From UBA11136 sp964482135 (lineage in GTDB: Bacteria > Pseudomonadota > Alphaproteobacteria > UBA11136), in assembly GCA_964482135.1 (NCBI GenBank), contig CAYZWF010000032.1:1-23508 (forward strand): a DNA stretch of 23,508 bases, read 5' to 3'. Below are positions 14,898 to 23,431 of the stretch, one piece after another. Position numbers and translations under genes: made by a program. Positions within the stretch are counted from its first letter, which is position 1; every line of letters begins with the position of its first letter. Under the pieces are notes generated by a model, which was given only the letters and a program-made list of their open reading frames with translations, did no database searches and was not told the DNA's origin.

Positions 14898-16721
14898 GTG
14901 GAACAGCCAACACAGAATGCCAAACTTCTTGCCTGGGTGGATGAGATCGCCGCCATGTGCAAGCCCGCTGACATCCATTGGTGTGACGGCAGCCAAGAAG
15001 AATATGACCGCCTGTGCGGCGAAATGGTGGAGGCCGGCACCATGATCCGCCTCAACCCGGAAAAACGCCCGAACTCTTACTATTGCCGCTCCCATCCCTC
15101 CGATGTGGCCCGCGTGGAAGACCGCACCTATATCTGTTCGAAGAAAGAGGAAGACGCCGGCCCCACCAATAACTGGACCGAGCCCGAAGAGATCAAAGCC
15201 ACGCTCAAGGGCCTGTACGACGGCTGTATGGCCGGACGCACCATGTATGTGGTGCCCTTCTCCATGGGTCCGCTGGGTTCGCCCATCGCCCATATCGGCA
15301 TCCAGATCACCGATTCGGCTTATGCCGCGGTGAATATGCGCATCATGACCCGCATGGGATCGAAGGTTCTCGATGTTCTGGGCGATGACGGCGAATTCGT
15401 GCCCTGTCTGCACTCGGTGGGCGCGCCGCTGGCCGAAGGCGAGGAAGACGTGGCCTGGCCCTGTAACGAAGAGAAATACATCGTTCATTTCCCCGAGGAG
15501 CGCACCATCTGGTCCTATGGTTCGGGCTATGGCGGCAATGCCCTGCTGGGCAAGAAATGCTTTGCCTTGAGGATTGCCTCCACCATGGCCCGCGACGAGG
15601 GCTGGCTCGCCGAGCATATGCTGATCCTCGGTCTGGAGAGCCCGGAGGGCGAGCGCACCTATGTGTCCGCCGCGTTCCCCAGCGCCTGTGGCAAGACCAA
15701 TCTCGCCATGCTGATCCCGCCCGAAGGCTTCGACGGCTGGAAGGTAACCACGGTGGGTGACGACATCGCTTGGATCAAGCCCGACGAAAACGGCCAGCTT
15801 CGCGCCATCAATCCCGAGGCCGGCTATTTCGGCGTGGCGCCGGGCACCTCCATGGACTCCAACCCCTCGGCCATGGAGATGCTGGCCAAGAACTGTATCT
15901 TCACCAATGTAGCCTTGACCGATGACGGCGACGTGTGGTGGGAAGGCATGGACGGCGAGCCGCCGGCCCACGCCATCGACTGGAAGGGCAATGACTGGAC
16001 GCCGGATTCGGATGTGCCGGCGGCCCATCCCAACGCCCGCTTTACCGCCCCGGCTTCGGAATGCCCCTGCCTCGATCCGGCCTGGGAAGACCCCGCCGGC
16101 GTGCCCATCTCCGCCTTTATCTTCGGTGGCAGGCTGTCGAAAACCTTCCCCCTGGTGTTCCAGTCCAATGACTGGAACCACGGCGTGTTCCTGGCCGCCA
16201 CCATGGGTTCGGAGGCTACGGCGGCTGCCATCGGCCAGGCCGCCATCCGCCGCGATCCCATGGCCATGCTGCCCTTCTGCGGCTACAACATGGCCGATTA
16301 CTGGCGCCACTGGATCGACATGGGCGCCAAGATCAGCAACCCGCCGGGTATTTTCCGCGTCAACTGGTTCCGCAAGGACGAAGACGGCAAGTTCATGTGG
16401 CCCGGATTCGGTGAGAACATGCGGGTGCTGAAATGGATCGTCGATCGCGTCAAGGGCAAGGCCGAGGGCGTGGAAAGCCCCTTCGGCATGATGCCCAAGC
16501 GTGAAGACCTGGTCTGGGAAGGCCTCGATTTCGACGCCGACACCTTCTATTCCATCATGGACATCGCCAAGGCCAACGGCTTGGCGGAAGCCGAGGAGCT
16601 GAAGGGCCATTTCGAACAGTTTGGCGACAAACTGCCGGGCGAACTGGAGGCCGAGCGCGAGAAACTGGCCGAACGGCTGGAAGGCGCTCCCGAGGTGTGG
16701 AAGCTCACCGACGCGGCATAG
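14898..16721 (+). CDS. pckG: Phosphoenolpyruvate carboxykinase (GTP type)
   Basis: This enzyme converts oxaloacetate and GTP to phosphoenolpyruvate, CO2 and GDP, the entry step of gluconeogenesis. The 607-residue product aligns along its length with the GTP-dependent family, not the ~530-residue ATP form: RTMYVVPFSMGPLGSP, SYGSGYGGNALLGKKCFALR, EGWLAEHMLILG, the P-loop FPSACGKTN at 260-268 with the reactive Cys264, VGDDIAWIKPDENGQLRAIN, PEAGYFGVAPGTS, IFTNVALTDDGDVWWEG and VNWFRKDEDGKFMWPGFGEN. One variation is GGRLSKTFPLV, where many relatives have GGRRP. The GTG start has AGGGAG about nine bases upstream, and the next ATG in frame is far inside the conserved region. A strong terminator follows. 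Confidence 0.96.
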   Translation: MEQPTQNAKLLAWVDEIAAMCKPADIHWCDGSQEEYDRLCGEMVEAGTMIRLNPEKRPNSYYCRSHPSDVARVEDRTYICSKKEEDAGPTNNWTEPEEIKATLKGLYDGCMAGRTMYVVPFSMGPLGSPIAHIGIQITDSAYAAVNMRIMTRMGSKVLDVLGDDGEFVPCLHSVGAPLAEGEEDVAWPCNEEKYIVHFPEERTIWSYGSGYGGNALLGKKCFALRIASTMARDEGWLAEHMLILGLESPEGERTYVSAAFPSACGKTNLAMLIPPEGFDGWKVTTVGDDIAWIKPDENGQLRAINPEAGYFGVAPGTSMDSNPSAMEMLAKNCIFTNVALTDDGDVWWEGMDGEPPAHAIDWKGNDWTPDSDVPAAHPNARFTAPASECPCLDPAWEDPAGVPISAFIFGGRLSKTFPLVFQSNDWNHGVFLAATMGSEATAAAIGQAAIRRDPMAMLPFCGYNMADYWRHWIDMGAKISNPPGIFRVNWFRKDEDGKFMWPGFGENMRVLKWIVDRVKGKAEGVESPFGMMPKREDLVWEGLDFDADTFYSIMDIAKANGLAEAEELKGHFEQFGDKLPGELEAEREKLAERLEGAPEVWKLTDAA

Positions 16722-16750
16722 CCCGCGCTTCCTTTTCGGCACTCGAGAAC

Positions 16751-16785
16751 AAAAGCCCCGGCCCATTTGGTGCCGGGGCTTTTTT
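16751..16785 (+). terminator. Intrinsic terminator of pckG
   Basis: AGCCCCGGC (16754-16762) pairs perfectly with GCCGGGGCT (16772-16780) around a 9-nt loop. It is preceded by AAA and followed by a run of T. This is a canonical rho-independent terminator 30 bp after the pckG stop, and the A-stem-T symmetry could allow it to work in both directions. Confidence 0.93.
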
Positions 16786-16844
16786 CGTGTCTACTGGGGC
16801 CCTGATCTCCGGGTTTTTTAACGGACCGAGAAGGAGGCCATTCC

Positions 16845-17258
16845 ATGGACCCCACCCTGATTCTCACCATCACGCCGGTTTACGCCGCCTTGCTGGCGAT
16901 TTTCTATCTCCGGCTTTCCATCCGGGTTATCAAACAACGCCGGAGCGCAAAGGTTTCCGTCGGTGATGGCGGCAATCCCGACCTGACCCGGGCCATGCGC
17001 GTGCACGCCAATTTCGCCGAATACGCGCCGCTGGCTCTGTTGCTCATTGCCTTCAACGAGGCTCTGGGCGCGCCCGCCCTCACCGTGCACGTGCTCTGCC
17101 TGATGCTCCTAGCGGGGCGGGGCCTGCATTTTCTCGGCATCCGCAGCGCCGAGGCGCCCATGAAGTACCGCCGCAACGGCATGATGCTGACTTTCGGAAC
17201 GTTGTTCCTCGGCGCGCTGGGCATCCTCGCCCTCACCGCCATGAGAATGGTGGGGTGA
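16845..17258 (+). CDS. MAPEG-family membrane protein
   Basis: The 137-residue product is a small integral membrane protein with about four hydrophobic segments (about 5-27, 58-75, 78-95 and 115-135). The signature of the MAPEG family (membrane-associated proteins in eicosanoid and glutathione metabolism) is visible as RAMRVHANFAEYAPLALLLI at about residues 46-65, with Asn and Glu of the NFAEY motif intact. Bacterial members are often glutathione transferase-like, but the substrate here is unknown. A strong AAGGAGG lies about eight bases before the ATG. It is separated from pckG by the terminator and points convergently toward polA, whose stop is only about 20 bp away. Confidence 0.88.
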   Translation: MDPTLILTITPVYAALLAIFYLRLSIRVIKQRRSAKVSVGDGGNPDLTRAMRVHANFAEYAPLALLLIAFNEALGAPALTVHVLCLMLLAGRGLHFLGIRSAEAPMKYRRNGMMLTFGTLFLGALGILALTAMRMVG

Positions 17259-17277
17259 GACGGGGCTTTTTGCGGCC

Positions 17278-20196
17278 CTAATGGGCCTCGGCCCAGTTGT
17301 CGGCCACGCCGGTATCTGCCACCAGCGGCACCGAGAGGGTGAGCGCCGGGGCGCAGGCGCCTTCCATGATGTCGCGGGCCAGTTTGGTGGCGGCGTCCAC
17401 TTCTTTCTCCGGCACCTCGAACAGCAATTCGTCATGGACCTGGAGCAGCATGCGCGTCTTGAGCTTGCTCTCGGCCAAGGCTGCGTGCATGCGGATCATG
17501 GCGCGTTTGATGATGTCGGCGGCGGCGCCCTGGAGCGGCGCGTTAATGGCGGCCCGTTCGGCGAAGTTGCGGCGCGCCGGATTCTTGCTGGCGATCTCGG
17601 GCATGTGGCATTTGCGGCCGAACAGCGTGGTGACGAAGCCATGCTCGCGGCAGAAACTTTTCATCTCCTCCATGTAGTCGCGGATGCCGGGGTAGCTCTC
17701 GAAATAGGCTTCCATATAGGTCTTGGCGTCGCCCAGGGTAATGCCGAGCTGGCGCGCCAGCCCGAAGGGGGAAATGCCGTAGATGATGCCGAAATTGATG
17801 GCCTTGGCGCGGCGCCGGGTCTCGCCGTCCATGTCCTCTAGCGCAACGCCGAAGACCTGGGAGGCGGTGAGTGCGTGGATGTCCACGCCCTCGGCGAAGG
17901 CTTGCTTGAGGGTGTCGATTCCCGCCACATGGGCGAGCAGCCGCAGTTCGATCTGGGAATAGTCCACCGACAGCAGCTTGCAGCCCGGCTCGGCCACGAA
18001 GGCGCGGCGGATATGGCGGCCTTCCTCGGTGCGGATGGGGATATTCTGAAGATTGGGGTCGCTGGAGGCGAGCCTGCCGGTGGAGGTGGCGGCCATGGAG
18101 AACGAGGTATGGACACGGCCCGTCTGGGAATCTATCTGGCGCACCAGGGCATCGGTATAGGTGCTCTTGAGCTTGGCCAGCTGGCGCCAGTTGAGAACCT
18201 TCTCCGGCAGGTCGTGGCCCAGGGCGGCCAGCTCTTCGAGAATATCGGCCCCGGTGGCGTAGGCCCCGCTCTTGCCCTTTTTACCGCCGGGCATGTCCAT
18301 CTCGTCGAACAGCACCTCGCCCAGCTGTTTGGGTGAGCCCACCGCGAATTCACGCCCGGCCAGCTTGTGGATTTCCGTCTCCAGGGTTTCCAGCCGCGCC
18401 GCGAAATCCCGGCTCAGCCGTTCCAGCTCGTCGCGGTCCACGCGCACCCCTTCGCGCTCCATGGCCACCAGCACCGGGATCAGGGGGCGTTCCATGGTCT
18501 CGTACAGGGTCGCCATGTGTTCGGGAGTAAGCCGCGGCTTCAAAGCGTGGTGAAGCTGGAGCGTCACATCGGCGTCCTCGGCGGCGTAATCCCGCGCCGT
18601 CTCCAGTGGCACGAGGTCGAAGGTAATCTGGGACTTGCCGCTGCCCGCCACCTCCTTGAACTTGGTGGTGGTGAGTCCCAGCTCGAGCTCCGCCAGCTCG
18701 TCCATGCCGTGGCCGTGGAGGCCGCATTCCAGCACGTAGGAAAGCAACATGGTGTCGTCCACCGGACTCACCGTGATCCCGTACGTGGCGAGCACCGTTT
18801 GGTCGTATTTGAGGTTATGGCCGATCTTCAGGACCGAGGGATCCTGGAGTAGGGGGGCGAGCAGGGCCAGCGCCTTATCGCGGGAAATCTGGTCGGCCAC
18901 CAGCCCGTCCTCGCCGCCTTTGCCGCTAGCGGCGGCGTTTTTTTCATTCTCCCCGGCCTCGCCGTCACCGAGATCGAGACTGCCCTTGGCCGCCGCGGCG
19001 CGGTGGGCGAGTGGCACGTAACAGGCCGCGCCGGGCTCGATGGCCAGCGACACCCCCACCAGCTCGGCGGTCATGGGATTGAGCGAGGTGGTCTCGGTAT
19101 CCACGGCCACCTGACCGGCCTCGAAGGCGCGGGCGATCCAGTCCTTGAGCGCCGCCTCGTCGCGCACCAGCACATAGTCACGGGTTTTGTTGGCGGTTTT
19201 GGGAACGGTGGGGCGAGGCGCCTTTTTTATCGGGGCGGCGGCCGTCTCTTTCTCCAGCATTGGCGCGGGCTCTGTCTTGTTGTCCTCTTCGCTTTCGCCA
19301 CCCTCGCCGCGGCCGTAAGTCCGTTCCACCCGGGCGATGATGCGGCGGAATTCCTGTTCCCGCAGGAAGGCCAGCAGCTTTCCCGGTTCCAGCGGATGAA
19401 AGGCCAGGTCTTCCAGGGGTTCCTCCAGCGGCACGTCGTCGCGCAGGGTCACCAGCTGGCGGGAGATACGGGCATCCTCGGCGTGGTCGGTGAGCTTTTC
19501 CCGCCGTTTGGGTTGTGTGATTTCCTGCGCCCGGGCCAGCAGGGTATCGAGGTCGCCATATTCGTTGATGAGCTGGGCCGCGGTCTTGACGCCGATGCCG
19601 GGCACGCCGGGCACGTTGTCGGAAGGGTCACCGGCCAGCGCCTGGACATCCACCACCCGCTCCGGCCCGACGCCGAATTTCTCGTGCACCTGGTCGGGGC
19701 CGATCTCGCGGTTCTTCATGGGATCGAACATGAGCACCGGCCCGCCCACCAGCTGCATCAGGTCCTTGTCCGAGGAAACGATGGTCACATCGAGGCCCTG
19801 TTCCACGGCCTGGCGGGCATAGGTGGCGATCAGGTCGTCGGCTTCAAAGCCCGGCATTTGCAGGCTCGGCAGATTGAAGGCGCGGGGCGCTTCCTTGATG
19901 ATGTCGAACTGGGGAATCAGTTCCGGCGGCGGCGCGTCGCGGTTGGCTTTGTATTCAGGATATATGTCGTTGCGGAAGGTCTTGCGCGCGGCGTCGAAGA
20001 TCACCGCCACCGCACAGCCGCCGCCGTTACGGGACTGGATATCCTCGACGGTGGAGAGCAGCATGTTGGTGAAGCCGAAAACGGCGTTGGTGGGGGTGCC
20101 GTCGGAGCGCGTGAAGCCGGCAACGGGAAGGGCGTGAAAGGCCCTGAAAATGAATCCCGAGCCGTCGATGAGAAAGAGGTGTTTGAGCTTGCCCAA
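17278..20196 (-). CDS. polA: DNA polymerase I
   Basis: PolA fills gaps and removes RNA primers in replication and repair. The 972-residue product has all three activities: a 5'-3' nuclease domain (about 1-290; HLFLIDGSGFIFRAFHALP, PGFEADDLIATYA, GDPSDNVPGVPGIGVKTAAQ), a 3'-5' proofreading domain with intact residues (VAVDTETTSL, GHNLKYD, YAAEDADVTLQLH), and the polymerase with motifs A (SVDYSQIELRLLAH), B (RRRAKAINFGIIYG) and C (LLQVHDELLFEVPE). It carries a long charged linker between the nucleases and a Gly/Glu/Asn-rich insert in the proofreading domain. The start is taken as TTG 20196, giving GKLKHLFLIDGSG; no ATG lies nearby, and the TTG at 20280 would overlap the zinc-finger gene. It follows that gene by 23 bp on the same strand. 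Confidence 0.95.
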   Translation of the reverse strand: MGKLKHLFLIDGSGFIFRAFHALPVAGFTRSDGTPTNAVFGFTNMLLSTVEDIQSRNGGGCAVAVIFDAARKTFRNDIYPEYKANRDAPPPELIPQFDIIKEAPRAFNLPSLQMPGFEADDLIATYARQAVEQGLDVTIVSSDKDLMQLVGGPVLMFDPMKNREIGPDQVHEKFGVGPERVVDVQALAGDPSDNVPGVPGIGVKTAAQLINEYGDLDTLLARAQEITQPKRREKLTDHAEDARISRQLVTLRDDVPLEEPLEDLAFHPLEPGKLLAFLREQEFRRIIARVERTYGRGEGGESEEDNKTEPAPMLEKETAAAPIKKAPRPTVPKTANKTRDYVLVRDEAALKDWIARAFEAGQVAVDTETTSLNPMTAELVGVSLAIEPGAACYVPLAHRAAAAKGSLDLGDGEAGENEKNAAASGKGGEDGLVADQISRDKALALLAPLLQDPSVLKIGHNLKYDQTVLATYGITVSPVDDTMLLSYVLECGLHGHGMDELAELELGLTTTKFKEVAGSGKSQITFDLVPLETARDYAAEDADVTLQLHHALKPRLTPEHMATLYETMERPLIPVLVAMEREGVRVDRDELERLSRDFAARLETLETEIHKLAGREFAVGSPKQLGEVLFDEMDMPGGKKGKSGAYATGADILEELAALGHDLPEKVLNWRQLAKLKSTYTDALVRQIDSQTGRVHTSFSMAATSTGRLASSDPNLQNIPIRTEEGRHIRRAFVAEPGCKLLSVDYSQIELRLLAHVAGIDTLKQAFAEGVDIHALTASQVFGVALEDMDGETRRRAKAINFGIIYGISPFGLARQLGITLGDAKTYMEAYFESYPGIRDYMEEMKSFCREHGFVTTLFGRKCHMPEIASKNPARRNFAERAAINAPLQGAAADIIKRAMIRMHAALAESKLKTRMLLQVHDELLFEVPEKEVDAATKLARDIMEGACAPALTLSVPLVADTGVADNWAEAH

Positions 20197-20219
20197 GGCC
20201 AGAGCGATCCGCGTCCGGT

Positions 20220-20408
20220 TTAAGGTTGAGGTCTGTCGTCTTTCGACTCGTCCTCTTCCAGAATATAACGGCGGCCGCAATAGGGACAGTCCACATCGCC
20301 GGAATCGCCGATATCGAGATAAACCCGCGGATGGCCCAGCGAGGAACGGGAATCTCCTTCACAGAAGATTTTTCTTTGCTTTACTTTTATGGTGTCCACC
20401 GGTCCCAT
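20220..20408 (-). CDS. CHCC zinc-finger protein (NDUFS6-like)
   Basis: This is a 62-residue protein with the zf-CHCC pattern: Cys16, His26, Cys41 and Cys44, in IFCEGD, LGHPRVYLDIGD and DVDCPYCGRRYIL. The same module occurs in the NDUFS6 (13 kDa) subunit of mitochondrial complex I, and stand-alone copies are common in alphaproteobacteria. It probably binds one Zn2+; its specific role here cannot be told from the sequence. The start ATG has AAGG about five bases upstream on the minus strand. It lies just upstream of polA and is probably cotranscribed with it. The C-terminus is acidic (EEDESKDD). Confidence 0.9.
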   Translation of the reverse strand: MGPVDTIKVKQRKIFCEGDSRSSLGHPRVYLDIGDSGDVDCPYCGRRYILEEDESKDDRPQP

Positions 20409-20687
20409 GGGGGCCTTGTTCCTTGCGCTAGACGGTCGGTTGGTTTTTGTCGGAGAAGTAATATTCCAGAGGGCTTAAGTCAGGACTCTGTTAAAAAATT
20501 TAACAAAGAAAAATAGACAGTCCCGGCAGCGCCCATATGGGAGACATATCCTTTCGTATGGTGGTTATAGAATCTTTCTAAAATTAAGCAATAACTTGTT
20601 TTACCATTTTCTAAATAAGTTGCGGCCATGAATTCTCCTGTCAGGACAGATTCTGGAAATTCCCCGTCGCCACACGCGGAGGAAGAA
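20409..20687. other. AT-rich divergent intergenic region with small palindromes
   Basis: This ~280-bp spacer between the zinc-finger gene (minus) and the ABC gene (plus) must hold both promoters, but none is convincing. It is visibly richer in A and T than its surroundings. It contains TGTTAAA-AAA-TTTAACA (20489-20505) nested inside GGACT/AGTCC (20483-20487 with 20519-20523), and the perfect palindrome CCCATATGGG (20532-20541). An in-frame ATG at 20628 extends the ABC frame upstream but lacks a ribosome site. A TTATAG hexamer near 20570 could be a -10 for the plus strand. Confidence 0.5.
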
Positions 20688-21732
<1,045 letters not shown>

Positions 21733-21755
<23 letters not shown>

Positions 21756-22872
21756 GACTGTTGTCCGGGGCGTGGTCGCGCGAGACCTGGCCGTTCCGCT
21801 GGTCATGCTGTTTCTGGCCGCATGCGCCACGCCGCATGTGGCGGCTCCGGGCGGGGAGGTTTCGGCCCCGGCCCTGGGGGAAGAATATTTCCTGACCCGT
21901 GACGGACGCCACCTGCCGCTGCGCAGGTGGCTGCCCCAAGAGGTGGACGCCGAGAAAGGCGGCCAGCCCACAGCCATCATAGGGGCGCTGCACGGCTTCA
22001 ACGATTATTCCAATGCCTTCGAGACCACGGGAACCTTCCTCGCGCGGCGCGGTATCGCCACCTTTGCCTTCGACCAGCGCGGCTTCGGCGCCGGTCCGCA
22101 AGCCGGGCTGTGGGCGGGGGTGGCGGCCATGACAGGTGATGCCCGCGATTTCGCCCAAGCCTTGGGTGAGCGTTATCCCGGCGTGCCGCTGTTTCTGTTG
22201 GGCGAGAGCATGGGGGCGGCGGTGGTGATGACCGCCATGACGGAAAATACGCCGGGCGCGGTGGCGGCGGTGGAGGGGATTATCCTGCTGGCCCCGGCGG
22301 TATGGGCCCGCGAGACCATGAACCCGTTCCAGGTGGGGCTGTTGTGGCTGGCCGCCCATACCCTGCCGGGGGTGACGCTGACGGGACGGGGGTTGCGTAT
22401 CCGCGCCTCCAACAACACCGCCATGCTGCGTGCGCTGACCGCCGATCCGCTGGTGATCAAGGAGACCCGGGTGGATGCCATGTACGGGCTCACCAATCTG
22501 ATGGATGCGGCGCTGGCGTCGTCGTCATCCGTGGCGGAGATGGCGGCGTCATCAGTGGCGGAGAGAGGGGTGCCGGTGCTGATCCTTTATGGCCGCCGCG
22601 ACGAGGTGATCCCCTCCGAACCGGTGACGGTGCTGCTGGAGCGCCTGCCTGGTATGGGCGGAGGGGATCGCCCCGGTGACAGTGATGGTGGCGGAAGCGG
22701 GATCACGCTGGGCGTTTACGACCGGGGCTTCCATATGCTGACCCGGGATCTGGAGGGCTGGCGGGTATTGGAAGACATGGCCGGGTGGATCGATGCTATA
22801 GGGGACCGCGCCGCGCCCCTGCCTTCGGGCGCCCATGTGGACGCCTGGGAGCGGTTGACCCAGGATGAATAG
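21733..22872 (+). CDS. Lipoprotein alpha/beta hydrolase (lysophospholipase/monoglyceride lipase-like)
   Basis: The 379-residue product begins with a lipoprotein signal: basic MRLAWLRK, hydrophobic VPLVMLFLAAC and lipobox Cys31, so it is probably anchored to the outer or inner membrane facing the periplasm. The hydrolase domain belongs to the serine aminopeptidase S33/lysophospholipase group: oxyanion-side ALHGFNDYSNAF, FDQRGFGAG, nucleophile Ser159 in GESMG, Asp290 in YGRRDEVIP and His334 in YDRGFHML, a complete triad. The substrate is probably an acylglycerol or lysophospholipid, by family. Two low-complexity loops are present: an Ala/Ser-rich one carrying a 24-nt duplication, and a Gly/Asp one (GGGDRPGDSDGGGSG). 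ATG 21733 is chosen for GGAGG eight bases upstream; frame-open codons before it lie within the ABC gene. Tight overlap implies a joint function with the ABC ATPase. Confidence 0.87.
22525..22564 (+). repeat. 24-nt-spaced duplication in the hydrolase gene
   Basis: A 16-nt sequence beginning TCATC and ending GTGGCGGAGA occurs at 22525-22540 and again at 22549-22564 with one difference. It gives SSVAEMAA then SSVAERG in the protein, within a surface loop ahead of the catalytic Asp strand. Confidence 0.7.
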
Positions 22873-23006
22873 GCGGGTGACGAGGGGGTGTTTTTTGCCT
22901 AAGCACTTGATTTTGCATAATTTTGTCCCTCAGACCCCTCAAAACGTTAACATTTGTCATCATTTGTTAACATGCCTTGCCGCGGCGCAGCATCGCCTTG
23001 GGCTTC
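22873..23006. other. Non-coding stretch with GTTAAC/CATTTGT repeats
   Basis: No convincing gene is seen. Two GTTAAC palindromes (22946-22951 and 22966-22971) bracket direct repeats of CATTTGT (22951-22957 and 22961-22967), and the outer arms GTTAACA/TGTTAAC are inverted. The spacing resembles an operator or a small protein-binding array, but no promoter or terminator could be identified. A weak 117-codon frame running through here and into the inverted-repeat element has no recognisable features and looks spurious. Confidence 0.4.
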
Positions 23007-23060
23007 TTTATTTAGGGCCGACGTACTCTGGCCCGCACGGCGCCGCGCGGGGGAATTGTC

Positions 23061-23078
23061 TTCACTATGTCAAAGAGC
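23061..23078 (-). promoter_or_regulatory. boxA-like antitermination sequence on the minus strand
   Basis: Reading on the minus strand from 23078, GCTCTTTGACA differs at one base from the Escherichia coli rrn boxA GCTCTTTAACA, and TAGTGAA follows, as often seen in rRNA leaders and spacers. It sits inside the inverted-repeat element. It may be chance, a fragment of rRNA-operon DNA, or a real NusB/S10 recruitment site on a minus-strand transcript. Confidence 0.35.
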
Positions 23079-23104
23079 TTTATTTCTTTCCCTCGACGCT
23101 GGGC

Positions 23105-23120
23105 GAGCGCGTCCGCGCTC
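23105..23120. repeat. Hairpin GAGCGCG-TC-CGCGCTC inside the element
   Basis: A 7-bp perfect inverted repeat around two bases. It is GC-rich and probably folds in either DNA cruciform or RNA form with a slightly opened loop. Confidence 0.5.
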
Positions 23121-23200
23121 TGTTGTCCGACTCGTGGGGCTACGCCGCGCTTCTTTTTTCGTGGTGGCGGCCCACAGCTTTCCATAACAGTCACGGGCTT

Positions 23201-23265
23201 CCGCATTCAAAACGGTAACACCATTTTGAATGACGGTTTCCCCCACCCGTAATTGGATGGGGAAA
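23201..23265. repeat. Two adjacent long hairpins inside the element
   Basis: CATTCAAAA (23204-23212) pairs with TTTTGAATG (23224-23232); GGT/ACC extends the stem inside and CCG/CGG outside, leaving one mismatch and one bulged A. Directly after it, CCCCACCC (23241-23248) pairs with GGATGGGG (23255-23262) with one mismatch, extended by TTT/AAA. No T-run follows on either strand that would make a typical terminator. Confidence 0.6.
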
Positions 23266-23362
23266 ATATTCCTAGCATAAAGAGGGGCGGGAGTCAAGGA
23301 GCGCCAGAGTACGTCGGCGCTAAATAAAAAGCTCAGCTCTCCCTTCGCTGCTTGGCCTTGTC

Positions 23363-23391
23363 TTGCCTGGGGGGCGGGGGTGGCGTATCGT
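23363..23391 (+). promoter_or_regulatory. Predicted promoter of the tRNA-Arg gene
   Basis: TTGCCT (23363-23368), a 17-bp G-rich spacer and TATCGT (23386-23391) give a plausible sigma-70 promoter. The start would fall about 35 nt before the tRNA. The promoter lies outside the inverted-repeat element, which ends 34 bp upstream. Confidence 0.45.
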
Positions 23392-23431
23392 GCCGCCGTG
23401 GTCAGGGACGGATTTTGCTCATGGACCTTTT

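Larger units (their letters stand above)
23007..23328. mobile_element. 322-bp element with 28-bp terminal inverted repeats (MITE-like)
   Basis: The left arm (23007-23034, starting TTTATTTAG and containing GCCGACGTACTCTGGC) is matched by the reverse complement of the right arm (23301-23328) at 26 of 28 positions. Outside the arms a GCTT tract also partly matches, with one extra base on the left. The interior encodes no transposase; it holds three further hairpins and a boxA-like sequence. A non-autonomous miniature transposable element is the simplest reading; a structured RNA closed by a long terminal stem is the alternative. No clear target-site duplication was found. Confidence 0.65.

Noticed and set aside
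14700..16766. A 688-codon open frame on the minus strand opposite pckG
   Set aside because: It is His/Gly-rich as antisense frames of GC-rich genes are, has no motif, and would cover the pckG promoter, gene and part of the terminator.
19003..20223. A 406-codon plus-strand frame opposite polA
   Set aside because: Antisense shadow of polA with no family features; polA motifs on the other strand are complete.
22895..22920. A sigma-54 promoter near the GCAC...TTGCA sequence
   Set aside because: The required GG at -24 is absent, and no gene follows that would use it.
22865..23218. A 117-codon plus-strand frame after the hydrolase
   Set aside because: Its sequence has no recognisable motif, crosses the inverted-repeat boundary and overlaps structured DNA; no ribosome site is seen.
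23007..23328. tmRNA, RNase P RNA or 6S RNA inside the inverted-repeat element
   Set aside because: Long terminal pairing recalls such RNAs, but no tag reading frame, no RNase P conserved blocks and no 6S-like central bubble could be identified.
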